Positions 14,752 through 22,198 of a stretch of 64,000 nt of DNA are shown one piece after another. A program made the position numbers and the translations under genes. Source of the stretch: a virus; IMG/VR virus record IMGVR_UViG_3300049846_000568, positions 1 to 64,000 of that record; one strand, given 5' to 3'. The notes below the pieces were generated by a model, which had not been told where the DNA came from, made no database searches, and saw only the letters and a list, made by a program, of their open reading frames with translations. Every line of letters begins with the position of its first letter. The stretch's first letter is position 1.

Positions 14752-15316
14752 AAAGGCTAATCTATTTCTCAAACACTACTTCAATACGGCGACGCCGTTA
14801 TGGAAGGTGGGTGTTACCGAGGCTTATGTCGGCACCGAAGGGGCCACACACGCCATTGAGCTAACCCAAAAGAAAGTCAACAAGCTTGGGTTGGACAGTG
14901 CGAATCTTAGGGTTGTTGGTGGTGGTCCCAGACATCTGGCGAAGAAATACTTCACCGAGATTGACGAAAGCCCCGAGAAGTGTCTGCCATCCGAAATCGA
15001 GCAGATCATCGAGATCCTCAAGCAGTCAAATGGGATCATGCAAATTGGTGGCGGTCACGGCAGGGCTACCCTGTTCAACCTCGAAGGTCTGATCGATTCG
15101 TATGAAGCCAACAAAACAACCCTTCTCACCGTACATAAAAGCGATGTCGGTGGACTCGCTGATGCAATGATCTCCGCTATTGCTCGCCAGCAGGACGACA
15201 TCACCGTACTGCGCAAAGAGAATCAAGAATATCAAGATGAAATCGCTCGGCTCCAGTCTGAAGTTGGTAACCTCCGATCTGAGGTCGCGATTTACTCATC
15301 GGCTACATGGGCTTAA
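14735..15316 (+). CDS. protein with C-terminal coiled coil, 193 aa
   Basis: ATG 14735. Residues 1-140 look alpha/beta, with glycine-rich turns VVGGGPRHL and QIGGGHGRA that resemble, but do not match, nucleotide-binding loops. Residues about 150-185 form a clear coiled coil with heptad L/I positions (ITVLRKENQEYQDEIARL). Likely an oligomeric adaptor in the module. Function unknown. Confidence 0.65.
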   Translation: MVDLTKKANLFLKHYFNTATPLWKVGVTEAYVGTEGATHAIELTQKKVNKLGLDSANLRVVGGGPRHLAKKYFTEIDESPEKCLPSEIEQIIEILKQSNGIMQIGGGHGRATLFNLEGLIDSYEANKTTLLTVHKSDVGGLADAMISAIARQQDDITVLRKENQEYQDEIARLQSEVGNLRSEVAIYSSATWA

Positions 15317-15326
15317 GGAACAATAC

Positions 15327-16127
15327 ATGAACAACTTTAACGGCCCGGAGCCGAAGAAACTCAGCTACACTGATATCGTCAAGATGATGGGTATCAAGCC
15401 GTCTGGGTCCAATCTTCAAGAGATCTCCAACGAAGAGATCGCTGAGCATATGAGGCCTCCGTCTGTTGACTATGAGGTCTATAACGACAGCAGTCACCCC
15501 GACGTTAAGAAGGCTATCTACAGTAGCGAGGATTCGATCCTGCGCTTCTATCTGCCTGATGGCTGGGAGGTTGTTGACGTCAACCATGTCGCAGTCCTCA
15601 GGGGTGTCAACGCTGGGGTTGAGACGTTTGGCGCCGCCGAGGTCGCATCTATAAAGATCGACTCCGAGAATCAGCGTACTTGTATGTACTTCAGTCCAAA
15701 CAAGTACATGATCGAAGATGATCCAAGTCTTCAGCTAGCCGAGGATTTCGCATTCCACAAGCCCGCTTCGAGCTGCTCGTGCTCGCACCCTATGGCACGG
15801 GAAAAGCGCCCCCACATCAACGCTCCATGCAACTTCTTGGAGCAGCAGCAGCGTTGTAATCTGTATACCCCGCAGGAGTGGACGCCGGTAGAGATGGTCA
15901 AGGCTACCTCTGGTGAGGTCGAGGAGGACCTTCTTCTAGAGGAAACCCGCATTGGCTACGGCAAGGTGCAGTATCGCATGAGTGTCAACGGTAGCACCGG
16001 TGACCCCTACGATACGCGCGATCACTTCGACGCTGCAGTTCAGGCATATGATTCTGCCCAACAGATCGCTGCCGATGAGGAAGAGGTCACAAAGGAGTCC
16101 TTCCTCGCATCCATTCTTTCCGACTAA
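15327..16127 (+). CDS. cysteine-cluster protein, 266 aa
   Basis: ATG 15327 follows TAAGGAACA, a good ribosome-binding site. The N-terminal half is beta-rich; a cluster C-x-C-x-H ... H-x4-C ... C (CSCSHP to QQRC, about residues 150-177) could hold one or two metal ions. The C-terminal 60 residues are acidic and helical. Sits directly before the two E2-like genes, separated by 18 bases, so it is a candidate E3-like or scaffold component; this rests on position and cysteines only. Confidence 0.65.
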   Translation: MNNFNGPEPKKLSYTDIVKMMGIKPSGSNLQEISNEEIAEHMRPPSVDYEVYNDSSHPDVKKAIYSSEDSILRFYLPDGWEVVDVNHVAVLRGVNAGVETFGAAEVASIKIDSENQRTCMYFSPNKYMIEDDPSLQLAEDFAFHKPASSCSCSHPMAREKRPHINAPCNFLEQQQRCNLYTPQEWTPVEMVKATSGEVEEDLLLEETRIGYGKVQYRMSVNGSTGDPYDTRDHFDAAVQAYDSAQQIAADEEEVTKESFLASILSD

Positions 16128-16145
16128 TCGGAGTACCTTATCACT

Positions 16146-16922
16146 ATGCCTAAGTTTATCGAAGTAACCATCGGAAACAACTGGACGCAGATCCGCAACG
16201 GCCACGAACACATAGACGTTCACAGCACGGATGTGATTCGTGAGCTGTTTGGATTCCCTGTCGAGCACAGCAATATCTTGCCTCCTGTAGTTCGATGCTT
16301 CAATCCATCCATGTCGGCTTTCCTGGTAGAGCGTACCCCCTTTGTTGCCTCCATCTGGTACAAGAACGCCGGTACACATGATCATGGCGAGTTCGTTAAC
16401 TACAAAATCCCTATCCCGTGGACTGTGTACTTAGTCATACTAGACGCAGAAAACAACCCAATAGAACTTGGGGCTTGGGCTCGCCCTTCGCAGATGTACG
16501 TAGAGGAAGACGAGCTTTATCACCTTCCGATGCCTAACGTCTATGACGGTGGTGGCACGTGTTTCGGTACCGCAAAGCTCGATAGTGGTCGCGATAAAAT
16601 GACCATTGGAGACGGTATTACCGCGGCCATCCAGGGATTCTGGTCTTCCCAGTTCAACAACGATCTTTCATGGTACCCCTACATTGCCGAGTGGATTGGA
16701 GCGGATCCATCGAAATATGATTGGGGAGATGTTGCGTTAGCTATGGAAGCTTGGTCTCAGCTTGGGATCCAAGACGTCATGAACGCCCCAATGCGTAAAG
16801 AAACCACCGTCGGAACCGTCATCCAACATCGCCTCTCGACCAACCCAGCGAAGTTGAGCCCGGCTGGTGCGGTGATGAAGCTGGAGATGTTGTTCCAGCG
16901 TTGGCTCTCAGGAGGCAAGTAA
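16146..16922 (+). CDS. E2-like (ubiquitin-conjugating-like) protein 1
   Basis: 258 residues, ATG 16146. The segment 124-141 reads LYHLPMPNVYDGGGTCFG. This follows the classical E2 active site (H-P-N-V-Y-x-x-G-x-x-C) and almost repeats the LYHAPFFNVYEDGRVCLG-type motif I remember from bacterial PRTRC-B proteins. Upstream strands fit the E2 sheet (VVRCFNP..AFLVERTP, IPIPWTVYLVILD). The candidate thioester cysteine is C139, and the downstream FWSSQFN matches the conserved aromatic helix of that family. It would accept the ubiquitin-like protein from the E1 encoded at 8975. The stop overlaps the start of its paralogue (TAATG). Motif match is strong by eye; activity is untested. Confidence 0.72.
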   Translation: MPKFIEVTIGNNWTQIRNGHEHIDVHSTDVIRELFGFPVEHSNILPPVVRCFNPSMSAFLVERTPFVASIWYKNAGTHDHGEFVNYKIPIPWTVYLVILDAENNPIELGAWARPSQMYVEEDELYHLPMPNVYDGGGTCFGTAKLDSGRDKMTIGDGITAAIQGFWSSQFNNDLSWYPYIAEWIGADPSKYDWGDVALAMEAWSQLGIQDVMNAPMRKETTVGTVIQHRLSTNPAKLSPAGAVMKLEMLFQRWLSGGK

Positions 16923-17779
16923 TGCGATTCTCCTTTAAGACCTTCTTCAACCAGACAGTAAAAGAAGGTATCTCGGTTAGTAAGGTGGACACTGCTTTCG
17001 CTATCAGCGATGGCGAAGAACTCATGCCACTCAAGTCTTTCGAGCCCACCACTTTCTTCGACCGCCTCTTCAAAGCAAACGAACCAAACATTGGTTTACT
17101 CCCCCCAGCGGTACGTTGGGTAAGTAAGGATCGTAAGGCTGTTGTCTTCGAGAGGCCACCTTCTCAATACTTCATTGAAGTAGCCTGGGAGCGAAAAGAA
17201 CTCGCTCACAGTGCTCCAAAGAAGGTGTTCGAGCTTCCTATTCCGTGGACTGTATACCTAGCGTACTTCGATGCAGGGTACAATCCGGTCAAGGTCTTCT
17301 GCTACACAAGGCCGGGGCCAATCACGGCGCTACAAGATGAAGTGTTTCTTCTACCGATGTTCAACATCTACATGGATTCTCATCTGTGTAACCCTGTCGT
17401 AGGGACTTTTGAAGACCACCCAGAAACCCTTTCATGGGGCGTACAAGAAGTCTTCAATATGGTGTGGAACTCGGGTTTCAACCTTGACCTGATGGATGCG
17501 CCAAAGCAGGCTTGCAATCTTTCGGCGCCATGCTCACATAGGCGCACCAATGTCCGGGATGCCCTTACCGGATTCTTGATGAACTGGGCGGACATGAGCC
17601 TGTCTGATGTTCTCACCGCCAAATTCCCAATCCCAAGCGTCACCCCAAGTGGTTATGATCCGCCCAAGAAAGTCACCTTGGAGGATGCTATCGCCACGCT
17701 CTACCAAAGGATGCTGGAACAGCAGGCCACCGGTCCTCAAGAGACTATCTCTAACCTCATAAACGAGTTTTCTTTCTAG
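16922..17779 (+). CDS. E2-like protein 2, paralogue of previous gene
   Basis: 285 residues; ATG 16922 overlaps the upstream TAA. It shares the layout of its neighbour: ILLPPAVRW-type strand, ELPIPWTVYLAYFDAGYNP (the same IPWTVYL core), then FLLPMFNIYMDSHLC with C156 at the E2 cysteine position, and a downstream FNMVWNSGFNLDL. The histidine of the H-P-N motif is replaced by leucine/phenylalanine, so catalysis may differ, for instance as a non-catalytic E2 variant forming a heterodimer with E2-1 (compare Uev1/Mms2; an analogy, not evidence). It is the last gene before a promoter-bearing gap. Confidence 0.68.
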   Translation: MRFSFKTFFNQTVKEGISVSKVDTAFAISDGEELMPLKSFEPTTFFDRLFKANEPNIGLLPPAVRWVSKDRKAVVFERPPSQYFIEVAWERKELAHSAPKKVFELPIPWTVYLAYFDAGYNPVKVFCYTRPGPITALQDEVFLLPMFNIYMDSHLCNPVVGTFEDHPETLSWGVQEVFNMVWNSGFNLDLMDAPKQACNLSAPCSHRRTNVRDALTGFLMNWADMSLSDVLTAKFPIPSVTPSGYDPPKKVTLEDAIATLYQRMLEQQATGPQETISNLINEFSF

Positions 17780-17782
17780 GAT

Positions 17783-17811
17783 TTGACTACTCTATATGAG
17801 GAATATAGGAT
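17783..17811 (+). promoter_or_regulatory. sigma70-like promoter for the MerR-like/SSB operon
   Basis: TTGACT (17783-17788), a 17-base spacer, then TAGGAT (17806-17811): five of six matches to TTGACA and good -10 spacing. Transcription would start near 17818, about 30 bases before ATG 17848. A second TTGACA lies at 17821-17826 without a good -10 box. GAGGTG (17833-17838) is the ribosome-binding site. Confidence 0.62.
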
Positions 17812-17847
17812 AGGGTGACATTGACAGGGATTGAGGTGTAAACATTT

Positions 17848-18153
17848 ATGGAACTCTCCGACGAACCCACGTTTACCCGTGGAGACGTCGCCAAGATACT
17901 CAATGTCACTCCACTCACGGTAGCCAATCGTGAAAAGGCAAACAAGTATCCTGAGCCGCGTCGGGACGTCAACAATTACAGAATCTACTCGATCAATGAT
18001 GTGCTGAACTTACAGCTCATCACATACAAGGCAATTGATCCACGCCCCATCATCTCTGTGCTCTACGATAAGGGCTATAGAGATGAGAAGAGACTATCCA
18101 AGATCTTGGATAGCGCTCTTTCCGCTAGGAAGGGAGCGTCGGTTGCCAGATAA
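17848..18153 (+). CDS. MerR-like winged-helix regulator
   Basis: 101 residues. FTRGDVAKILNVTPLTVANREKANKYP (residues 9-35; key helix AKILNVTPLTV) followed by RIYSINDVLNL has the layout of a MerR/excisionase winged helix: HTH, wing with R-x-Y, then a third helix. The dimerising coiled coil of full MerR proteins is missing and there is no effector domain. It is first behind a sigma70-like promoter and could regulate that promoter or help DNA replication. Regulator versus excisionase-like cofactor cannot be separated from sequence. Confidence 0.72.
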   Translation: MELSDEPTFTRGDVAKILNVTPLTVANREKANKYPEPRRDVNNYRIYSINDVLNLQLITYKAIDPRPIISVLYDKGYRDEKRLSKILDSALSARKGASVAR

Positions 18154-18355
18154 CGAAGACGATCAGGAGATTGTCTACGGAAACGACGAGCTAGAAACTG
18201 GTGTGTTCTCACTCATAATCAGTTGGGTACAATCACTCATGGCTGATGGAGTAAGTGATGAAGCGGCCCGTGAGAAGGTTGCCAGTTACTTAGATGAAGT
18301 TTCTGAGGCACTAAGATCATACAACAAAGCAGAAGGCAATACATCAAATGATTGA
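18143..18355 (+). CDS. small helical protein, 70 aa
   Basis: TTG 18143, overlapping the previous gene by 11 bases, has GGAAGGGAG upstream at good spacing. The protein is acidic at the N-terminus (PDNEDDQE) and helical afterwards. It overlaps the SSB start by eight bases. No motif. Possibly a small partner of SSB (position only). Confidence 0.58.
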   Translation: MPDNEDDQEIVYGNDELETGVFSLIISWVQSLMADGVSDEAAREKVASYLDEVSEALRSYNKAEGNTSND

Positions 18356-18758
18356 AGGTAGGAACGTAGTCATCCTTACGGGTGGCATTGTGCGGGACCC
18401 CGAGGTTGTAAATGGAAACATCGCCAAGCTTTCTATCGCCGTTGATTTCGGCGGTAGCGAGAAGGGTGGCAACAACACCGGGTACTTCGATGTTACCTAC
18501 TTCTTGAACGGTGATGACAACAAGCGTAACTCTACGTTCGTTGCATCGCAGATCAACGAAGGCAAGATGAAGAAGGGTAGCCAGATCTCCCTCGTTGGAC
18601 GACTGGTACAGGAGCGCTGGACAGACGACAACGGTAACCGATCCAAGGTTGTTGTCGTTGCTGAGTCGATCAGCTACGCTTCTGGTGCTGCCCGCCCAAC
18701 AAATGGCGAGGCTACGGCTTCGGCCGGGGAGGCTTCGGTAGTCATCACTGACTTCTAA
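18348..18758 (+). CDS. ssb: single-stranded DNA-binding protein
   Basis: 136 residues. The OB fold is visible as LTGGIVRDPEV, a variable strand, then YFDVTYF, ..FVASQIN, KKGSQISLVGRLVQERWTDDNGNRSKVVVVAESI, the standard SSB order (K-G-x-x-I/V-x-V-x-G, R/Q-W-x-D..G..R). The tail is polar and ends in ITDF, a weak form of the acidic D-x-x-F tip that recruits partner proteins. It coats single-stranded DNA at the phage replication fork. Overlaps its neighbours on both sides by 1-8 bases, so co-translated with the UDG-like gene. Confidence 0.88.
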   Translation: MIEGRNVVILTGGIVRDPEVVNGNIAKLSIAVDFGGSEKGGNNTGYFDVTYFLNGDDNKRNSTFVASQINEGKMKKGSQISLVGRLVQERWTDDNGNRSKVVVVAESISYASGAARPTNGEATASAGEASVVITDF

Positions 18759-19510
18759 TGACTGAAGAGTTCAGGGAGAGAGACGTCCTAGATATCCTCG
18801 CTGAAGCGCTAGAGGAAGAGCCAGAGGCTGTTGTACCAGCTAAGGCATACATTCCTCTAGCCTTCAATGAGGGCAGGTTACTTGAGGTATTGAGTGAACT
18901 CTTGCCCAAGTACATGCACAAGGCGGATGTTCAGGCAGTTCTGTCTGATATAAGAGAAGAGCTTTACTCTGGCATTGGAGAGAATGGTCTTCGAACGCTA
19001 CATTCTATGACGATGAACTGCAAGCGCTGTGTCGAATTGGCACACCCTGCGGTAATACCGTCTTGGAATGTAACCTCACCAGACTGTGTCTTCGTAGCCG
19101 AGAGCCCTTCTATTTTCTCTCAGGACTCAATGAACTATTTCACATCTTTGTTATCGAAGGTGGGATTTAGTTCTCGCAACATCTGCCTCACCTATGTCAA
19201 TAGGTGCAAGGCTATCAAGCGTAAGCACTCGGCAGACGAGATCACTAACTGCTTGCCATACTTGCATACCGAGATTCAGTTGATGAAGCCTAAGCTCATC
19301 GTTCCAATGGGTCTCATTGCAGCGTCGGCGCTAACCTCGGCCACGCTAGAGCTTGGCGAAGAACGAGGGAGAATCCTATGGATTGGACCTTGGGCGGTAA
19401 TGCCTACTTGGGCTACCGGCTACGCCTTGCGAGCTGGCGGTAGAGTAGCTGAACAGTTTGAATCTGACTTGTTGAGCGCATTTAATTTCACCTACGGAAG
19501 AAGTGAATAG
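18758..19510 (+). CDS. uracil-DNA-glycosylase-like protein (family 4/5 type)
   Basis: 250 residues with an N-terminal helical extension (about 85 residues). The glycosylase part begins at MNCKRCVEL, then FVAESPS (site of motif A, usually G-E-x-P-G), a central TYVNRCKAIKRKHSADEITNC matching the N-x-x-K-C..P.x.R..x.x.E..x.C pattern, and KLIVPMG. Cysteines at CKRC, NRC and NC could hold the 4Fe-4S cluster of family 4. Motif A lacks the water-activating D/E and glycine, so base excision might be lost or altered. Such enzymes remove uracil from DNA; in a phage making dUTP they could edit or police DNA. Superfamily fairly sure, activity uncertain. Confidence 0.75.
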   Translation: MTEEFRERDVLDILAEALEEEPEAVVPAKAYIPLAFNEGRLLEVLSELLPKYMHKADVQAVLSDIREELYSGIGENGLRTLHSMTMNCKRCVELAHPAVIPSWNVTSPDCVFVAESPSIFSQDSMNYFTSLLSKVGFSSRNICLTYVNRCKAIKRKHSADEITNCLPYLHTEIQLMKPKLIVPMGLIAASALTSATLELGEERGRILWIGPWAVMPTWATGYALRAGGRVAEQFESDLLSAFNFTYGRSE

Positions 19511-19511
19511 C

Positions 19512-19889
19512 ATGTCGACTGAAGCTGAGACTGGGCCTGTCGCTAACAGCGAAGAGCCAACAGGTGAGCCCGAGCTTACCTACGAGGACATTGTTGTGGC
19601 TGACGTTAAGGGCAGCTCAGACAACGAACAACGTGACATGTTACATCAAGACATTGATCGTTGGATCGCAGTTCTCGAAGACCTCCTAGAAGACGTAGAT
19701 ATTCAGTTCATTGCTCGGGAAGCTCAGGTAACCGAAGCCGAACTTGAATCTCTGCGAACCAAGGACAAGGAAGTCCTCCTAGAAAAGAAAGCCGCATATC
19801 AGCATTGGGTGGTGGGCGCAAAGCGTTTCCACGCATCCATCAATTCCAAACTGAGATACGTGAAGTCCCTTAAGTCTAAGAGTATGTAA
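19512..19889 (+). CDS. acidic helical protein, 125 aa
   Basis: ATG 19512 has GGAAGAAG about ten bases upstream; GTG 19503 is a less likely start overlapping the UDG gene. N-terminal 30 residues are disordered and acidic (T/E/P-rich), the rest is helical with E/D/L repeats (residues 45-90). No cysteine or enzyme motif. Function unknown. Confidence 0.65.
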   Translation: MSTEAETGPVANSEEPTGEPELTYEDIVVADVKGSSDNEQRDMLHQDIDRWIAVLEDLLEDVDIQFIAREAQVTEAELESLRTKDKEVLLEKKAAYQHWVVGAKRFHASINSKLRYVKSLKSKSM

Positions 19890-19890
19890 C

Positions 19891-20286
19891 ATGGTGTATT
19901 TGGATACAATTTCTGAAACTGATCAAACAGTAGATGAAGCAGTATCCTTCTACACTATGGTGCATGAGTTTCTACTCGACCGTGACGATCGTGTAGTGTA
20001 TGACTCTGCAAGACATACTTTAGTGGATGTAAAAGATCTCGCCACTAGTTTCATCAACCACCACGCGAAAATCAAAGTTGGGATTGGTGGCGAGATCTTT
20101 TCTCCACACCCTGATATAGTATTCCGTACGCCTATCTACGATTCTCTGTACATCGTTGAAGGCTTCGTGTACTATAATGGTGCTGTCGCGATCATCCGCG
20201 GCACTAAAGAGGACCTTCCTAACCGATACATGTTGTCGGTTGCCAAGCTGACGACACAACTGTTCAGCTACCCCCCGCCCTCGTAG
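19891..20286 (+). CDS. hypothetical protein, 131 aa
   Basis: ATG 19891, one base after the previous stop. Mixed helix/strand protein with a glycine-rich centre (KVGIGGEIF) and a beta-rich second half. Its last 10 bases lie inside tRNA-Arg: the TAG stop is the conserved T8-A9-G10 of the tRNA. No family recognised. Confidence 0.68.
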   Translation: MVYLDTISETDQTVDEAVSFYTMVHEFLLDRDDRVVYDSARHTLVDVKDLATSFINHHAKIKVGIGGEIFSPHPDIVFRTPIYDSLYIVEGFVYYNGAVAIIRGTKEDLPNRYMLSVAKLTTQLFSYPPPS

Positions 20287-20350
20287 CTCAGCGGAACAGA
20301 GCGGCGGACTTCTAATCCGTAGGTCGTAGGTTCGAATCCTACCGGGGGCG
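20277..20350 (+). tRNA. tRNA-Arg, anticodon TCT
   Basis: Acceptor GCCCTCG/CGGGGGC (one G-T pair), anticodon stem GCGGA/TCCGT with a terminal G-T wobble, loop CTTCTAA (anticodon TCT, reads AGA), T arm GTAGG-TTCGAAT-CCTAC, discriminator G350. AGA is a rare codon in GC-rich actinobacteria, so this tRNA should help phage translation. Confidence 0.94.
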
Positions 20351-20352
20351 CT

Positions 20353-20589
20353 ATGAAACTCTACGAAGTCTACTCTAGAGACTACGACTCCTACAGAGGT
20401 CACGGTATCTTTTCCACCCGCGAGAAAGCCCAAGCCTACGTCAACAAGCACTTTGAAAGGCTTGATGGGGTACCGTATGAAACCATCGGTACATATGATG
20501 ATGGCTCCAAATTTGGCTTGGATGAAGTAGATATTCGAGAGTGGGAACTAGACGAAGGAATAATGGACGAAATACATGCCCAAGATTAG
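20353..20589 (+). CDS. hypothetical protein, 78 aa
   Basis: ATG 20353, three bases after the tRNA. Begins with a strand MKLYEVYSRDYDSYRG and has a helix with FSTREKAQAYVNKHFERL, the layout of small phage proteins that start with 'M-K-x-Y-x-V' and a repeated alpha/beta unit (also seen here at 47078-47466). Acidic C-terminus. Overlaps the next gene by 14 bases. Unknown role. Confidence 0.66.
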   Translation: MKLYEVYSRDYDSYRGHGIFSTREKAQAYVNKHFERLDGVPYETIGTYDDGSKFGLDEVDIREWELDEGIMDEIHAQD

Positions 20590-20851
20590 CTCAGGCGAAC
20601 TAAAAGAAGAGCACTACGTTACCATCAAGGTGGTGTTAGAAACAAAGGTTCCTGCCTCGAAGTTTGAGGTATATGATGTGGTCTCTGACACGTTCGCCCC
20701 AGCCAAGAACGCCGAGGAAGTCATGCAGGTACTCAAGTACGGCGAGGATGCTGGCACTGAACCCTGGGCTTACACCTGGGAGTTCGACCTCTGGGAAGTT
20801 GACGGTATTGTGTGGGAGTTAGAAGTAAACGACGCCGATGCCGCCGAGTGA
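20576..20851 (+). CDS. acidic protein, 91 aa
   Basis: ATG 20576 within the end of the previous gene. The sequence alternates strands (HYVTIKVVLETKV) and an acidic aromatic C-terminus (WAYTWEFDLWEVDGIVWELEVNDADAAE). No cysteines or catalytic motif. Overlaps the next start by 14 bases. Unknown. Confidence 0.64.
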   Translation: MPKISSGELKEEHYVTIKVVLETKVPASKFEVYDVVSDTFAPAKNAEEVMQVLKYGEDAGTEPWAYTWEFDLWEVDGIVWELEVNDADAAE

Positions 20852-21188
20852 ACGCAAACAACGCTGTCCTGATTGTGCGGTGGAAATAGGCGAAGGCCAT
20901 CTGTATGATTGTGACGTGGCTCGTTGTTTGTTTGACGGTAGCCAACGCCTGATATGCAGGATGTGGGGCACGGATCACGACTGTGGTCAAGATGTCTGGA
21001 CCGGCTACTGGCCAGGCATACTAGAATGTCAAAAATTTGGGTTCTGGTGCTATTGGGGGCCCACCTATGGTGAGAGTGGTTTTGTTCGTTGCGATAAGGA
21101 TCACCCTGATGCAATGGAAGATTTGAACCGCCTTCTCATAGCCTGCGATTGGAACCCCACCACCCAGCAGTGGGAACTTAAGTCTTAA
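20838..21188 (+). CDS. cysteine/histidine-rich protein, 116 aa
   Basis: ATG 20838. Contains CPDC, H-LYDCDVARC, CRMW, HDC, ECQKFGFWC and CDKDH, enough for two zinc sites. Rich in tryptophan, with GTDHDCGQDVWTGYWPG. This C..GH..DC..C layout is widespread in actinophage small proteins of unknown function. It ends 21 bases before tRNA-Thr. Confidence 0.66.
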   Translation: MPPSERKQRCPDCAVEIGEGHLYDCDVARCLFDGSQRLICRMWGTDHDCGQDVWTGYWPGILECQKFGFWCYWGPTYGESGFVRCDKDHPDAMEDLNRLLIACDWNPTTQQWELKS

Positions 21189-21209
21189 CTCTTACTAGAA
21201 AGTAGATAC

Positions 21210-21283
21210 GCCGGGTTAGCTCAGCTGGCCAGAGCAGCTGTCTTGTAAACAGCAGGTCGTCGGTTCGAATCCGACACCCGGCT
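21210..21283 (+). tRNA. tRNA-Thr, anticodon TGT
   Basis: Acceptor GCCGGGT/ACCCGGC, anticodon stem GCTGT/ACAGC with loop CTTGTAA (anticodon TGT), T arm GTCGG-TTCGAAT-CCGAC, discriminator T283. CCA is not encoded. Confidence 0.95.
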
Positions 21284-21290
21284 CTTCACT

Positions 21291-21674
21291 ATGGCAAAGA
21301 ACAGTAGACGAGCAAGACAGCGCCAAGCGGAGCGTCGCCAAGAACGACGTGACTACCGTGAAGAGCAGCAGGATTCTAAGCGCCGTAAGCAGCGTGACCG
21401 CCAGAACCGTCGTTACGAAGACGTAGAGTTCTATGGTGAGGCCGAGGTCATTCCACTTCCTGTGGTTCGACCCGCCGTCGCGCAAGCCATGGGTAAGAAG
21501 CAGCGCAACAAGAACAGGGGCGGGCGCAGGCATGCATCAGCGAGCGACATTGACGCTATCGCTGTAGCGGTATTCGGTAAGAGTGGCTATATCAGCGGAG
21601 AGCACATCAAACGTGTCGTGGCAGATCAAAGTAGAAACGAAAGAGGACCTGGAACTACTCAAGAGCCTGTTTGA
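21291..21674 (+). CDS. very basic N-terminus protein, 127 aa
   Basis: ATG 21291 follows the tRNA by seven bases. Residues 1-45 are almost all R, K, E and Q and form a single charged helix. A short beta segment follows (VIPLPVVRP), then another basic patch (KKQRNKNRGGRR) and a helical domain. Basic helices of this kind bind RNA or DNA. Its end overlaps the next gene by about 62 bases. Function unknown. Confidence 0.64.
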   Translation: MAKNSRRARQRQAERRQERRDYREEQQDSKRRKQRDRQNRRYEDVEFYGEAEVIPLPVVRPAVAQAMGKKQRNKNRGGRRHASASDIDAIAVAVFGKSGYISGEHIKRVVADQSRNERGPGTTQEPV

Positions 21675-22008
21675 GGGCTCGGTTGAGAAGATCCAACGAG
21701 GTACCTCTCGTTTTAGTGACGAACTCTCCAACTTCGTTTTGCGTTTCTGGGATGCCATCGAAGCCGCAGAAGAGGTGGCGGACCTCTTTGAGGAGGCCAC
21801 CAGTGAAGCTCCTAAAGCGGTTAAGAAACCCGCAAAGAAGCGTGCCCCAAAGTTCAAGCCAAATCTCTGCCCCGCTCACCCCGACAAAGCCCTAGTCCAG
21901 GCACCGAGGACGGACTGCAAGGGATGTTGGGATGCGTACAAGCGTCTCCATCCTATGGAGTACGACAACAAGCGCAGAGCCTTCGAACGCAAGCAGAGAT
22001 CGACGTAG
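21613..22008 (+). CDS. hypothetical protein with C-terminal basic zinc-like end, 131 aa
   Basis: GTG 21613 is chosen because GGAGAG lies ten bases upstream; GTG 21583 is the alternative. N-terminal beta-alpha (WQIKVETKEDLELLKSLFEG), a helical middle, then a lysine/proline-rich linker (KAVKKPAKKRAPKFK) and a short cysteine motif (CPAH ... CKGC) that could bind zinc. Overlaps the previous gene by 62 bases. A nucleic-acid-binding role is plausible but unproven. Confidence 0.58.
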   Translation: MSWQIKVETKEDLELLKSLFEGSVEKIQRGTSRFSDELSNFVLRFWDAIEAAEEVADLFEEATSEAPKAVKKPAKKRAPKFKPNLCPAHPDKALVQAPRTDCKGCWDAYKRLHPMEYDNKRRAFERKQRST

Positions 22009-22124
22009 TGATTCTCGTCTCTAAGCTTGTCGTATGATCGAAGAATACAAGTTTCGAACTAAAATCTGGACTGCTTTAATATTGCCAACAATCTTGGCTA
22101 TAAGATAGTCAAGTAAAGTCTTTC

Positions 22125-22197
22125 GCGGCGGTAGCTCAACTGGTAGAGCGTCTGCCTTCCAAGCAGATGGTTGTGGGTTCGAGCCCCATTCGCCGCT
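22125..22197 (+). tRNA. tRNA-Gly, anticodon TCC
   Basis: Acceptor GCGGCGG/TCGCCGC with one G-T pair, anticodon stem TCTGC/GCAGA, loop CTTCCAA (anticodon TCC), T arm GTGGG-TTCGAGC-CCCAT with a terminal wobble, discriminator T197. Confidence 0.95.
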
Positions 22198-22198
22198 C

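Noticed and set aside
22082-22106. TTGCCA ... TATAAG as a possible promoter before tRNA-Gly(TCC)
   Set aside because: The spacing is 11-13 bases, too short for a sigma70 promoter.
22034-22108. A 24-codon frame with a hydrophobic end (ATG 22034)
   Set aside because: No ribosome-binding site and no coupling to another gene; too short to claim.
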